A DNA stretch of 64,000 nucleotides from CAADGU01 sp035444285. Lineage in GTDB: Bacteria > Chloroflexota > Anaerolineae > Promineifilales > Promineifilaceae. The first letter of the stretch is position 1, and each line of letters opens with the position of its first letter. Below are positions 54,217 to 63,527 of this stretch, piece by piece. Made by a program: the position numbers and the translations under genes. The stretch is taken from contig DAOMOK010000019.1 of the NCBI GenBank assembly GCA_035444285.1, positions 1 to 64,000 on the forward strand, written 5' to 3'. The notes under the pieces are model-generated. The model did not search any database. It saw only the letters and a list, made by a program, of their open reading frames with translations, and had not been told where the DNA came from.

Positions 54217-57123
54217 TTACTTTGTAGCCATACTGATAACCTCAAAATTGACATCATTTAGGGTAACATGTCTTGCCCTCTCGATTTTCTTTCTCATTGG
54301 AGGGCTAACAACGTCACTACGTGCCAATATCTTCAGGCCATAAGCGGCGCCTGCTCTGGCATGGGCGCTTCGATCAGTTGTTGCAACTTGGATGAGACGC
54401 TCCAAGATAAAAGGAAAGCCATTTTTTGAAATGGAACCATCAGCCATTCGTTGTCCTGCTGCGGAGGCTGCCCAATGTCGTACATCAGAATCCTCGTCGC
54501 ACAAGAGTTCGACAAGGGTGAAAGTAAGTTCAAGAGAAAAAGAGGGCGGATCTTTGAATAAACGCAGCGCCATAGCCGCACCCATACGAATACCAGGAAA
54601 ATTATCGGCACCCAATAAAACTATTAGTTGGCGAATCTTCCTTTTCAAATTTATATTGACGAAAGCATATAGATGGCCCAATGTATAAAGGCTGCTGCGA
54701 CGAACCTCTTCTTCATTGCCCATTAAACGTTCAAAGCCTCCTGCTTCTTTATCAGATCGCCTGTTACTTGCAATTTGTAACAAACATTCACCGATTTCAT
54801 TTGCTCGCTTCACTAGAACTTCTTCTGGGAGCCATCTGATCGTAAGAATTGTCTCAGCTTTACGATACAAAATGTTATCAGGATGTTGAATCAATCGGAT
54901 AAATCCATCTATTACCATATCAGTCATAGATGGGGAAATGTACTCGTTTAAGTTGTTAATACTTCTAATGCTACGCCCACCAATCCTGACAGAACTTTTT
55001 GTCGGTTCCAGAGTGCGAAAGATGTGTTCAATGTGGCGACGTACTGTTTCATCTGGGATTGGCTCCTTTAGAATTGCCAAAAAGTCCCAGTTTGAGCGAG
55101 AGTAAAATAGGTCAATTATTGCTTTTCGCACATCAGTAGGCGCATGGATCCCGATTTTAAGTAAGGAGAATTCAGCTTCTGCCAGTAAAGCGCCCCTGTC
55201 AAAATAAGGGAGAATGGACTGAACGGCCAAAAGATACAAATCTGTTTGAGGCGTGCAGTCGTTAGCAAAGCAAGCGCCAATAAGTTTGATTAGCTCTAGT
55301 TGATTAGTCCAAAGAATCTCCTTATTAACGAAGTCGGTACACAACACAATTATTTCATTGGTCTGAATTTCGTTAAAACGTGGTGACAGTAGGTCAAGAA
55401 CCTTTATTGCACTTTTGCAAACATTATCGTTTTTATTGGAAGGGGTGACCAGATATCGCCTTATAAGGTCAGTAGTAAGTTGGACAACGCCTTCAAGATA
55501 GTTGGATGGTACTATTTCAATGCATTTGGCTAGAGCAACTAGGGCTATCTCTTGACTGGTTGATGTTCTCCATGTTTGAAGCAGATAGTCCATAACTTGC
55601 TTGATTTCGTCGGCATCAGACAGATTATTCAACTGAACTGCATATTGTTCTACTGTTTTCTTTTGACCGGCAGAGATGGCAGCAATGGTGGCTGAAATAT
55701 AGTCTTGTTCCGCACCATAAAGAAAAGCAAGTATATGGTAAGCCTCGCTTAACCCGGACCAATCACCCTTTCGCCAACTGTAGAGTAATGAATATTGGGC
55801 ATGGGCAAACGCCCGTTCAATCTTTCCTTCAACGTATTCGGCTCTGGCGCGTTCTTTGTGTAAGTATCCAACATCTTCATGTAAGGCAGTTAAAGCTAAA
55901 TCTAGCCGCTCAGTGTCATATCTCATTGCGGAGGAAAAAACATCATGTCTTGTATTGATGAGCGAATAAATCATATCTTGAAAAAAATGGTGCTTCTCAC
56001 GGGGACTAGCATCTGTTCTTTTGAAGTAAGTCAATGCGGACATATACATTTCAAAAGCCCGATCCGCTTCACCTCTTCGGGCTAAACTGGCCGCATAATG
56101 CATTAACCATCTAGCCTTCTGGTGCTCGTCTTGCTTATAAATTAGATTGTTGGCTTGTTCGTAAATGCGATCTACCTCTTCCCAATTACCTAACTCAGAA
56201 TGCAAGAATAGAAGACACCAAAATAATTCCAGACGCTTTTCGCTAAATTTCAAAGGCCAATCACGAGAATTGGCTTCTTCTAGTAGTCTTGTTGCCAGTT
56301 CCCATTTTCCATCTAATCTGGCATTCATTGCCTTTTGTATGGCTAACTCTGTTGCAATGTCTATTTGAAAATCTGTATGGACTTTGGGCAATGTAGATTC
56401 CACCTGTTGCCACATTCTTTCAGTTTCGCGTCTAAACCCAAGCAACATGGAGTATTGAGCTTGTAATAAATAGGTTCTTGCAAGCAAAGCGAAATTCTTC
56501 ACTTCAGCAGAAATCTTTTGGGCTTCCTCCAAATCATGATCTGCCATCGTAGATGCGAAGGAAGTGTGGTTCATCCATATTTCTGCTGCAAACAAATGCT
56601 GTTCAATAGCGGCTTCCTTTTCGTTTATTTTCAAGAAGCAATTGGCTGCTTTTCTTGCATAATCTCTCGATTGAACATAACGTTTTTCCTGTTCATATAA
56701 TTCCGCTAATTGTGCATTTAGGCTTGCCGCTTTTCTCCAATCCTGGTTGTTTTCTGCTAAATTCACTTCGTCGATTAAATCATGGATCTTTTCCCAAGCT
56801 GAAGGAGTTGTCAAAAATGATAGATCTGTCAGTGCTTCTCTTAATTTTCCTTCTTGTTCTTTGTCTTTTGGAGATTGTATTCTTTTGGATAGAGGAAAAT
56901 CTGTCCTTTCAGGACGCCTCCCCTCCAGAAGCTCTACTAATTGATTGGTTTTCCCCCTTCGCTCCATATACTGCCAGACTTCGAGAATGAGTTCTCGTTT
57001 GTTGTTCCAACTCAGATGTTCATGATTTATGCCCAGTGGTATACAAATATCTAAGTTAAACTCAGCCTTATCGAAGCACTCATCTATCCAGTTAAGTAAT
57101 TGTTGTTTTTCTTCTGGGTTCAT
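54217..57123 (-). CDS. EAD-like, TPR and HEAT-repeat protein (foreign composition)
   Basis: 968 residues, soluble. Residues 1-75 (AEFNLDICIPLGINHEHLSW, YMERRGKTNQLVELLEGRRP) resemble effector-associated (death-like) adaptor domains of bacterial conflict systems. The middle holds TPR-like helix pairs (EKEAAIEQHLFAAEIW, KWELATRLLEEANSRDW), and the C-terminal third has HEAT repeats (FPGIRMGAAMALRLF, DSDVRHWAASAAGQRM, SAHARAGAAYGLKIL). The DNA is strikingly AT-rich and has no ACGGCCGT octamer, unlike its neighbours, which points to transfer. No catalytic domain; likely a scaffold or sensor. Confidence 0.75.
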   Translation of the reverse strand: MNPEEKQQLLNWIDECFDKAEFNLDICIPLGINHEHLSWNNKRELILEVWQYMERRGKTNQLVELLEGRRPERTDFPLSKRIQSPKDKEQEGKLREALTDLSFLTTPSAWEKIHDLIDEVNLAENNQDWRKAASLNAQLAELYEQEKRYVQSRDYARKAANCFLKINEKEAAIEQHLFAAEIWMNHTSFASTMADHDLEEAQKISAEVKNFALLARTYLLQAQYSMLLGFRRETERMWQQVESTLPKVHTDFQIDIATELAIQKAMNARLDGKWELATRLLEEANSRDWPLKFSEKRLELFWCLLFLHSELGNWEEVDRIYEQANNLIYKQDEHQKARWLMHYAASLARRGEADRAFEMYMSALTYFKRTDASPREKHHFFQDMIYSLINTRHDVFSSAMRYDTERLDLALTALHEDVGYLHKERARAEYVEGKIERAFAHAQYSLLYSWRKGDWSGLSEAYHILAFLYGAEQDYISATIAAISAGQKKTVEQYAVQLNNLSDADEIKQVMDYLLQTWRTSTSQEIALVALAKCIEIVPSNYLEGVVQLTTDLIRRYLVTPSNKNDNVCKSAIKVLDLLSPRFNEIQTNEIIVLCTDFVNKEILWTNQLELIKLIGACFANDCTPQTDLYLLAVQSILPYFDRGALLAEAEFSLLKIGIHAPTDVRKAIIDLFYSRSNWDFLAILKEPIPDETVRRHIEHIFRTLEPTKSSVRIGGRSIRSINNLNEYISPSMTDMVIDGFIRLIQHPDNILYRKAETILTIRWLPEEVLVKRANEIGECLLQIASNRRSDKEAGGFERLMGNEEEVRRSSLYTLGHLYAFVNINLKRKIRQLIVLLGADNFPGIRMGAAMALRLFKDPPSFSLELTFTLVELLCDEDSDVRHWAASAAGQRMADGSISKNGFPFILERLIQVATTDRSAHARAGAAYGLKILARSDVVSPPMRKKIERARHVTLNDVNFEVISMATK

Positions 57124-57230
57124 CTAACACATCATACGAGAAACGATCACGTCCTCTGCCATATCGGATATCCAGCAGCGTACTAAGGTTAATGACGTTG
57201 GCAGACCCAAATTGTACCCTCAAAAATCTA

Positions 57231-57563
57231 TCAATCTAGTACCACCGGGCTGGTGTGTATATGACCGGTTGAATTGAAGTAACTGCCACCACAAAAGCGC
57301 CACTCTAAATTTGCCAGGATGGACACGGCCGTGTCCGGTGTCACGCCCTCTACTACCTCATCAGCAATCAGCCCGCGATACCAGCGTCCTGAGCGGGGGA
57401 AGGCTTCATGTTCCCAAAAATAACGCAGCCAGCGCCGGCCACACTGTTTGCATGTCTCAATCGAAACTTCTGCGAAACGGCCGTTTGTTTCATCAATCCC
57501 CACGCTGTGAGAATCAAAATTGGTATAGTGAAACGGTGGCTCCATACAAAGGCATTGGTTCAC
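57231..57563 (-). CDS. Small protein with zinc-ribbon-like cysteines
   Basis: 110 residues, not recognised. CLCMEPP and ETCKQCGRRWLRYF could bind zinc. It starts with GTG in a GTGA overlap with the deaminase stop, so it is translationally coupled. Confidence 0.7.
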   Translation of the reverse strand: MNQCLCMEPPFHYTNFDSHSVGIDETNGRFAEVSIETCKQCGRRWLRYFWEHEAFPRSGRWYRGLIADEVVEGVTPDTAVSILANLEWRFCGGSYFNSTGHIHTSPVVLD

Positions 57564-58144
57564 GGGGTACTACCCAAACGGCCGTTATACACCAATGCCC
57601 CACTCGCCCGGAACTGTTCAAAAACGGCTATTGCTTGATCTGTCAGCACACCGTCAATCACTTCGATGCCTCGCTTTTCCAGTTCGTTTTGCCAGTGGGG
57701 GTGGATGGGGCCTTCGTCGAAGCCGGTGATGGTTTCCAGTTCCGGGCCGCTGCCGGCAATGGCCAGCGAGCGGATGCCCGACCAGACGACTGCGCCGTAA
57801 CACATGGCGCAGGGCCGCCAGTTGACCACCAATTGGTAGGCAGGCAGCCCCGGCCCGCCCAGGTCAAATGTGCCCAGCTTTTGCTGCGCCAGGGAGAGGG
57901 TGACGACTTCGGCATGGGCGGAGGAGCAGTGCTGCGGCACCACCCGATTCACGCCAATGACCACCAGCCGCCCGCTGTCCCGTTCAAACAAACCGGCGGC
58001 AAAAGGCCCGCCCGTGTTGTGTTCAATGTTCAGGCGGGAGAAGCGGATCACGGCCGTCATCCGCTCTGCCAGTGTGGGTAAATATGTCGGTAATTTTGCC
58101 AGTTCCGCTTCGGCCCAGTCGGGCAGGGAAATAGTGAATTGCAT
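57560..58144 (-). CDS. Nucleoside/guanine deaminase-like protein
   Basis: 194 residues of the CMP/dCMP deaminase fold. Zinc and catalytic motifs SSAHAEVV and WRPCAMCYGAVVWSG. Most like guanine or cytidine deaminases, with an extended C-terminus that may close the site. AAGGAGG precedes the ATG. Confidence 0.9.
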   Translation of the reverse strand: MQFTISLPDWAEAELAKLPTYLPTLAERMTAVIRFSRLNIEHNTGGPFAAGLFERDSGRLVVIGVNRVVPQHCSSAHAEVVTLSLAQQKLGTFDLGGPGLPAYQLVVNWRPCAMCYGAVVWSGIRSLAIAGSGPELETITGFDEGPIHPHWQNELEKRGIEVIDGVLTDQAIAVFEQFRASGALVYNGRLGSTP

Positions 58145-58204
58145 GGGGATTGACCTCCTTGTGGATGTGGATAGGCGGGTATTCTAGTGTAAGCAGGGGC
58201 AAAT

Positions 58205-58262
58205 GAACAATCAGAGATTGGGGGCTAGAGATTGGCGATTACCCATTTCTAATTTCCAATCT
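58205..58262. repeat. GAGATTGGGGGCTAGAGATTGG phrase repeat
   Basis: GAGATTGG phrases followed by complementary CCAATCTC; forms part of the spacer with the next element. Confidence 0.6.
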
Positions 58263-58277
58263 CGGTAGTGTCACAAA

Positions 58278-58382
58278 GTTTTCGCCACTACTTTAAGACT
58301 ACAACGGATAGAGGAATAAGCGGATAAATTCCCAGAGGGGAATCCGTTCAATCCTTTATCCGCTGTAGTCATAGCGAAAAAC
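58278..58382. repeat. MITE-like palindromic element (105 bp)
   Basis: Nested inverted repeats: GTTTTCGC with GCGAAAAAC outside, and ACTACAACGGATA (58298-58310) with TATCCGCTGTAGT (58357-58369), 12 of 13 paired. No coding capacity. Could be a non-autonomous mobile element or a large terminator. Confidence 0.6.
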
Positions 58383-58390
58383 TAAAGATA

Positions 58391-59194
58391 TTACCCAATC
58401 TCTGTTCTCTCTCTACTTACCAGGACGCGCAACGCTTCCAACGTGGTGTGTACATCTTGCCATTCGCCGTCGTCGCCGGGCCAACGGCCGTCTGGCTGCT
58501 GTAATTTATCCAGGCGTTCGGCGGCGGCGTGGATGAGGGGGTGGTCGGCTTCGGCACCCGCTGCCAGCAAGGTGGTGGCCATCCAGGCCAGATTCCCGGC
58601 GGAAAGCTGGTCTAGCTGACGGTGTAGGGTATGGCAGACGGTTTCATACACGGCCGTATTACCCATTTGCAGCCACAGCCCCGCCGCCAGCCAGTGCGTG
58701 TGCAGAAAGGAGGGGAAACGGCCGTCGGCTGCCAGATGTCGTTTTAGAAAATGGGCGGCGTCCAACGCCGGTTCCGGTTCATCGCCCCACAATGCCAGCC
58801 AGAAGCCGCAGTTGGCCGTCAGGTACAGGGTCGCCGCCAGATCGCCCGGTTTGGCCCAGGGTGGGGCGCTGGCGGCGATGAGGGGGTCTTCATGAAAACG
58901 GCCATCGGCCTGCTGCCGCGCCGCCAGATGCACCAGCGCCCGCTGCACAAAGGGCATGTTGGCCGGTATGCCCACCTGCTCCACCTGCGCCAGCCGGTAA
59001 CAGGTGGCGTCCAGCGAACTGTAATCCGCCGCCCAAAACGGGGCAAAACCGCCATCCTCGCGCTGATTGGCTGCCAGTTCGGCCACAATCGCCGGCGGGG
59101 CCGGTTGGTGATGGCGCAGAAAAGCTAACCGGGCCAGGTCTACGGCCGTGCCATTGGTTTGTACAAATTGAATTGCTTGTTGTAAATCTGCCAT
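58391..59194 (-). CDS. Alpha/alpha-toroid protein (squalene-cyclase-like fold)
   Basis: 267 residues with QW-like repeats: QREDGGFAPFW, QQADGRFHEDP, LAADGRFPSF, QQPDGRWPGDDGEW. The family includes terpenoid cyclases and prenyltransferases, but no catalytic DxDD motif is seen, so the role is unknown. It overlaps the SDR gene by one base. Confidence 0.85.
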   Translation of the reverse strand: MADLQQAIQFVQTNGTAVDLARLAFLRHHQPAPPAIVAELAANQREDGGFAPFWAADYSSLDATCYRLAQVEQVGIPANMPFVQRALVHLAARQQADGRFHEDPLIAASAPPWAKPGDLAATLYLTANCGFWLALWGDEPEPALDAAHFLKRHLAADGRFPSFLHTHWLAAGLWLQMGNTAVYETVCHTLHRQLDQLSAGNLAWMATTLLAAGAEADHPLIHAAAERLDKLQQPDGRWPGDDGEWQDVHTTLEALRVLVSRERTEIG

Positions 59195-59982
59195 TACTTA
59201 CTCCGGGCAATGCGTTCCACCAGCCAATCGGTGGCGCGGGGGAAGAGGCGGTTGAGGTGGGCGAAGAGCCAGTCTGTCCAGGTGATGTAGACTTCGGTTT
59301 TGCCGGTGTTGATGGCCTTGACGATGGCCTGGGCCACGCGCTCGGCGGAGACGCGGGCCACCCGGCTGGGATTGGCTCCCGGCTGGCCGAGCAAGGCGTC
59401 GCCAAATTCGGTGACGGTGCGACCGGGGTAGACGGTGCTGACGTGAATGTGATACGGCCGTAGCTCCATCCTGAACGTCCGGCTGATAAAGTTCATGGCT
59501 GTTTTGCTGGCGCAGTAGAGACCCATGTTCGGCAACGGCCGTTGGCTGATAATCGAGGAAATGTTGATGATGTGCCCCCCGCCTTGCTGTTTCATATGCG
59601 GGATGGCGGCCTGGGTGAAGTACATCATCCCCATCACATTGGTGTCCCACAGGCGGTGCATGTCGGCGGTGGGCATATCGGCCAGGTGGCTGCGGTGGCC
59701 CAGCCCGGCATTGTTGATCAGCACGTCCAGGCGGCCAAAGGTGGTGATGGTTTGGCTCACGGCCGTAGCCGCAAACGCCTCCTCCCCCACATCCCCGGCG
59801 ATTGCCAACCGCTGCCCCGGATACACCGCCAGTTCCGCCACCAACGCCGCCAGCCGTTCCTGCCGCCGCGCCACCAAGACCACGTTTGCGCCCGACTGTG
59901 CCAGAGCGACGGCCGTGGCCCGCCCAATGCCGGCGGATGCGCCGGTGAGCAGGATGACTTTGTGGGGGAGGGGGGAACTCAT
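59194..59982 (-). CDS. Short-chain dehydrogenase/reductase
   Basis: 262 residues, NAD(P)-dependent. TGASAGIG cofactor motif, NNAGLG, catalytic Ser in INISSIIS and YCASK (Tyr, Lys). Substrate unknown. A hydrophobic C-terminal segment (TWTDWLFAHLNRLF) may touch the membrane. Confidence 0.93.
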   Translation of the reverse strand: MSSPLPHKVILLTGASAGIGRATAVALAQSGANVVLVARRQERLAALVAELAVYPGQRLAIAGDVGEEAFAATAVSQTITTFGRLDVLINNAGLGHRSHLADMPTADMHRLWDTNVMGMMYFTQAAIPHMKQQGGGHIINISSIISQRPLPNMGLYCASKTAMNFISRTFRMELRPYHIHVSTVYPGRTVTEFGDALLGQPGANPSRVARVSAERVAQAIVKAINTGKTEVYITWTDWLFAHLNRLFPRATDWLVERIARSK

Positions 59983-59984
59983 TT

Positions 59985-60042
59985 TGAGATTAGGCGGTTG
60001 GCGATTGGAGATTGGAGGTTGTCAATCTCTAATCTCCAATCT
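59985..60042. repeat. GAGATTAGG/CTAATCTCC phrase hairpin
   Basis: GGCGATTGGAGATTGGAGG is followed by CAATCTCTAATCTCCAATC around a short turn. Confidence 0.65.
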
Positions 60043-61146
60043 CTACCAAAGATAAATCGGATTGCTATATATCCACCCCCGCTCCTTGCCCTGGAAGGGG
60101 ATGGTACATTCCACGCGGTAAGCGCCGGGTTCGGTGGCGGTGTAAGACAGATGGGTTTCGTTTTCAATGCTTTTCACCGTCTCGCCGTGCCGGATGAGGC
60201 GGATGCTGGCGCGGGTGGGCAGGCTGGCTTGCAGCGTGGCCCCGGCGTCCAATTGGATGCGCTGGCCCATGTGTCCTTTGGCACGGCCGTGACCCGTAAA
60301 GCGAAATCCTTTGGTGGGGTGGGGCAAATCGTAAGCTACCCAGCTATGCCCCTTGCCAATAGCGCGCAGGATCAGCAGTTTATCCCGCCCCACATCGCCG
60401 TTAAGCGGTTCCGGTAGCAGCAAGTGGGTGTTGACGGCGCGGAAGAGGTATTCATAGGGGTAGATGAGGCGGTGTAGGGGGCCGAGGTTAAAGGGTGTGC
60501 CATGCGCGTCGCTGTTGCCGACGACGGGCACTTCTTTGCCCTGCGCCAGCAGTTCGTCCCACAAGGCCAGTGTTTCTGGCTCCGGGAAGGCGATATATTT
60601 TTCGGGGTTGAGGGCCACGCGCACGGCCGTGAACTTATCCAGCACCCCATTTTGCACCGGCAGCTTGTTTAGCTCTTCAGATAACCGGCAGACGAAGCTG
60701 GACATATAATTCCACAATTCCAGGCCGGTGAATCCGTCAATTTCCCAATCACGCCAGCCCAGGTTGGGGTAAGGGAAAAGGCGGCAATCTTTTTCATGGG
60801 GATGCGCCAGGAAGGTGTATGCGCCACAGGCGTTGGCGGCGTTGAGCAATTCCTGGGGATTGGGCGCGCAGGGGGAAAGCTCCCGTTCGGCGCCATAGAC
60901 CAGCAGGTGGCTGGCCTGCGGCTGCCGCCGTACATGATGCACTTCTTCGCCGGCGAGGAGGAGGACACGGCCGTGTTCATTCTCATAATACCCTTCTACC
61001 CCATCCACCCAGACGTTGTGGTCGGTGACAATGATAAAGTCCAGCCCGGCGGCAATGGCGTCCTGGGCGATCTCCGCGTGCCACTTCTCCCCATCCGAAT
61101 AGGGGGTGTGCATGTGCATATTGCCAACAACTTCAAATAGCTCCAT
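60043..61146 (-). CDS. PHP-domain phosphoesterase
   Basis: 367 residues with metal motifs HMHTPYSDG, IIVTDHNVW, AHPHEK and GNSDAHGTP of the PHP fold, followed by a beta-sandwich C-terminus (ATEPGAYRVECTIPF). Probably hydrolyses a phosphoester. The ATG that begins MELFEVVGN is used; 53 extra codons upstream run through a hairpin. Confidence 0.9.
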   Translation of the reverse strand: MELFEVVGNMHMHTPYSDGEKWHAEIAQDAIAAGLDFIIVTDHNVWVDGVEGYYENEHGRVLLLAGEEVHHVRRQPQASHLLVYGAERELSPCAPNPQELLNAANACGAYTFLAHPHEKDCRLFPYPNLGWRDWEIDGFTGLELWNYMSSFVCRLSEELNKLPVQNGVLDKFTAVRVALNPEKYIAFPEPETLALWDELLAQGKEVPVVGNSDAHGTPFNLGPLHRLIYPYEYLFRAVNTHLLLPEPLNGDVGRDKLLILRAIGKGHSWVAYDLPHPTKGFRFTGHGRAKGHMGQRIQLDAGATLQASLPTRASIRLIRHGETVKSIENETHLSYTATEPGAYRVECTIPFQGKERGWIYSNPIYLW

Positions 61147-61166
61147 ACCGGTTTCTCTTCCCAAGA

Positions 61167-61200
61167 AGACCCGAAGGATTTCCCAAAACCCTTCGGGTCT
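61167..61200. repeat. Hairpin, GACCCGAAGGGTTT family
   Basis: 14-base arms with one mismatch in the PHP gene leader. Related to 33241-33300. Confidence 0.8.
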
Positions 61201-61260
61201 GCACCATGTAGTTAATGCTATCATTGATTGGGACGATCTCCAAGCTGTGCGATAATGGTG

Positions 61261-61440
61261 CAGCAGTTCGAAATATGGATTGCGGCGGCAGATAATTCTG
61301 CACACTTCGGCGGCCTCAGTGCAGGCTCAACAAAGAGCAAAGCCGGCCTTCGCCGACTGGTATGTAGCCCACGAAGGTGGGCTTTGCCTCTTGTAGCCGC
61401 GATTTCAATCGCTGAGTTTTGCATATTTCGAATTGCTGAT
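61261..61440. mobile_element. MITE-like inverted-repeat element, 180 bp
   Basis: CAGCAGTTCGAAATATG (61261-61277) and CATATTTCGAATTGCTG (61424-61440) are terminal inverted repeats with one mismatch. Inside are further hairpins (GCAAAGCC/GGCTTTGC type) and no coding frame. Flanking target duplications are not evident. Confidence 0.55.
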
Positions 61441-61566
61441 AATGGCGACCGGTGAGATGAGGGGGGAGTAGGCCCCAGATAAGACAAGACGGATGAAACG
61501 GATTTTCGCGGATATGTGCAGTAAGAGCCGTGTAAATCTGAAAACGTATGATTGGGGTTATGGACA

Positions 61567-62511
61567 ATGAAACGTTGGATAGTCGGGATTATTTTGCTAA
61601 GCGTTTTGGTGGCGACGGCCGTGTGGCTGTGGTGGAATTATGGCCCCGGGCGCAACGTGTATGCGGTGGATGCGCCCATCACCGGAGGGCCCATTACCGG
61701 CAGTCCGGCGGATTGTGGCGATGGGCTGCGCCTGGCGGTGATTGGCGACTTTGGCGACGACGGCCGTCCCGAAGCCGATGTGGCCGCGCTGGTGCATGGC
61801 TGGCAGGCAGCCTATGTGCTGACGGTCGGAGACAACAATTACCCGGACGGCAAAGCCCGCACCATAGATAAAAACATCGGCCAGTATTACCAGCAGTATA
61901 TCTACCCCTATGTGGGCGACTACGGCCCTGGCGCGGCCGATGAAAACCGTTTCTTCCCGGCGTTGGGCAACCATGATTGGAATACAGGTCATATCCAGGC
62001 GCATCTGGACTACTTCACGCTGCCGGGCAATGAGCGGTATTACGATGTGGTGTTGGGGCCGGTGCATTTGTTTGTGCTGGACAGCAATGAACAAGAGCCG
62101 GACGGCTATACGGCCGATTCGGTGCAGGCGCAGTGGTTACAAACACAAATGGCGGCTTCCACCGCCCCCTGGAAGCTGGTGACGCTGCACCACGCGCCGT
62201 ATTCGTCGGGGGCTAAACATGGTAGTGACCCGCTGCGGCAGTGGCCGTTTGCGGCATGGGGGGCTACGGCCGTGTTTGCCGGGCACGAACACACCTACGA
62301 ACGCATTATGGCTGATGAGATCGTCTACTTTGTGAATGGGTTGGGCGGGCGATGGTGGATTCATCCGTTTGCGGGCACGGCCGTGGCCGGCAGCGCCGTT
62401 CGCTACAACCAGGATTACGGTGCGATGCTGCTGACCACCACCGAAACCTGCCTCAATTTCACCTTCTTCAACCGGGCGGGGGCGCTGATTGATAGCTACA
62501 CAGTGCAGTAG
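61567..62511 (+). CDS. Metallophosphoesterase (purple-acid-phosphatase-like), secreted or anchored
   Basis: 314 residues. An N-terminal hydrophobic segment (WIVGIILLSVLVATAVWLWW) is a signal or anchor. Metal motifs in order: GDFGDDG, GDNNY, GNHDW, LHHAPY and GHEHTYER. Such enzymes release phosphate from esters outside the membrane. An ATG five codons upstream is also possible. Confidence 0.92.
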   Translation: MKRWIVGIILLSVLVATAVWLWWNYGPGRNVYAVDAPITGGPITGSPADCGDGLRLAVIGDFGDDGRPEADVAALVHGWQAAYVLTVGDNNYPDGKARTIDKNIGQYYQQYIYPYVGDYGPGAADENRFFPALGNHDWNTGHIQAHLDYFTLPGNERYYDVVLGPVHLFVLDSNEQEPDGYTADSVQAQWLQTQMAASTAPWKLVTLHHAPYSSGAKHGSDPLRQWPFAAWGATAVFAGHEHTYERIMADEIVYFVNGLGGRWWIHPFAGTAVAGSAVRYNQDYGAMLLTTTETCLNFTFFNRAGALIDSYTVQ

Positions 62512-62534
62512 AGCGATTTGGAAAATCGCTCTAC
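62508..62534 (+). terminator. Hairpin GTAGAGCGATTT after the phosphatase
   Basis: 12-bp perfect arms, loop GGA; overlaps the stop codon. Relative of the hairpins at 25164 and 46805. Confidence 0.8.
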
Positions 62535-62618
62535 TGTATGTGGGCAAACGAGTGGCATATGGTACAATGGACACGCTTCGTTATGTAAGGTAACTAATCT
62601 GTCTCAGGGCGACTCAAC

Positions 62619-63527
62619 ATGACAGAGGGAACACCCCAACGACATAAAGTGTTGGCTGTGGTCAACCGCAAAGGTGGTGTGGCCAAAACCACCACCGCCA
62701 TCAATCTGGCGCACGGTCTGTCGCGCAAATTGATGCGCCGCCTGGCCCCGGAAGATGTGGCGCGCGTGGCCGATCCCGGCAACATTTTCCATTACCATGA
62801 CCGCGTTTATTATCTGTTGGGTCATGTGCTGCTCATTGATTTTGACCCGCAAGGGCATTGTGCGCGTGGCCTGGGTATTGATCCCGGACGGGCCGACATT
62901 GGCGAAGTGCTGCTGGAACAGCAGCATCTGACGGAAGCGGTCATCTCGGCTGACCGTTCGGCTGAGGGTTATCCCCGCCCCAATTTGTGGCTGCTGCCTT
63001 CCTCAGACAATCTGGAAAGCGCCAAAGACATTTTGCGGCTGCAAACCATGTCCCTGACGACAAAGCGAAACTATGGCTTGCTGCGGATTTTGGCCGACCG
63101 GTTGGGACTGGCGATTGAGCGTTTCACCTTTATCATCATGGATTGCCCACCGGCGCTGGATGCCTTTACGCAGGCCGTGTATCAGTTTGCGGATGCGGCC
63201 ATTGTGCCCGTGAAACCGGACTATTTCAGCATGGCGGGCACGGGGCAGCATATCACCAACATCTTTGAGGCGCAGGTACGCGGGATTGACATCAACATCC
63301 ACACCATTGTGCCCACCTTTAATGTGGAGCGGCAGGTGTTGGATAAACAAATGGTGGAAGAACTGCGCCAGAAATATGGCAATATCGTCAGCGCCCCCAT
63401 CCCGCGCAGCCAACAGGTGGCGGAAGCGCCGTCTGTGCAGCAGACGATTTTTGAATTTGACCCGCGTTATTTGAATCCGGCAACAGTGGCGTATCAGGAA
63501 TTGGTAGACAGGGTGTATTATGGCTAG
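62619..63527 (+). CDS. parA: ParA-family ATPase with insertion
   Basis: 302 residues. Deviant Walker A KGGVAKTTTAINLA and VLLIDFDPQGH, IIMDCPPALDAFT, VPVKPDYFSM. Between the Walker A helix and the next strand about 35 extra residues (RKLMRRLAPEDVARVADPGN and on) are inserted, which is unusual. It overlaps the next gene, which encodes a coiled-coil protein; together they may position cargo. No parB or parS is seen. Confidence 0.92.
   Translation: MTEGTPQRHKVLAVVNRKGGVAKTTTAINLAHGLSRKLMRRLAPEDVARVADPGNIFHYHDRVYYLLGHVLLIDFDPQGHCARGLGIDPGRADIGEVLLEQQHLTEAVISADRSAEGYPRPNLWLLPSSDNLESAKDILRLQTMSLTTKRNYGLLRILADRLGLAIERFTFIIMDCPPALDAFTQAVYQFADAAIVPVKPDYFSMAGTGQHITNIFEAQVRGIDINIHTIVPTFNVERQVLDKQMVEELRQKYGNIVSAPIPRSQQVAEAPSVQQTIFEFDPRYLNPATVAYQELVDRVYYG

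Larger units (their letters stand above)
61147..61566. other. Divergent intergenic region with two palindromes
   Basis: Contains a GACCCGAAGG hairpin and a 180-bp MITE-like palindrome, annotated separately. No gene is credible; small frames are formed by the palindrome. Confidence 0.6.
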
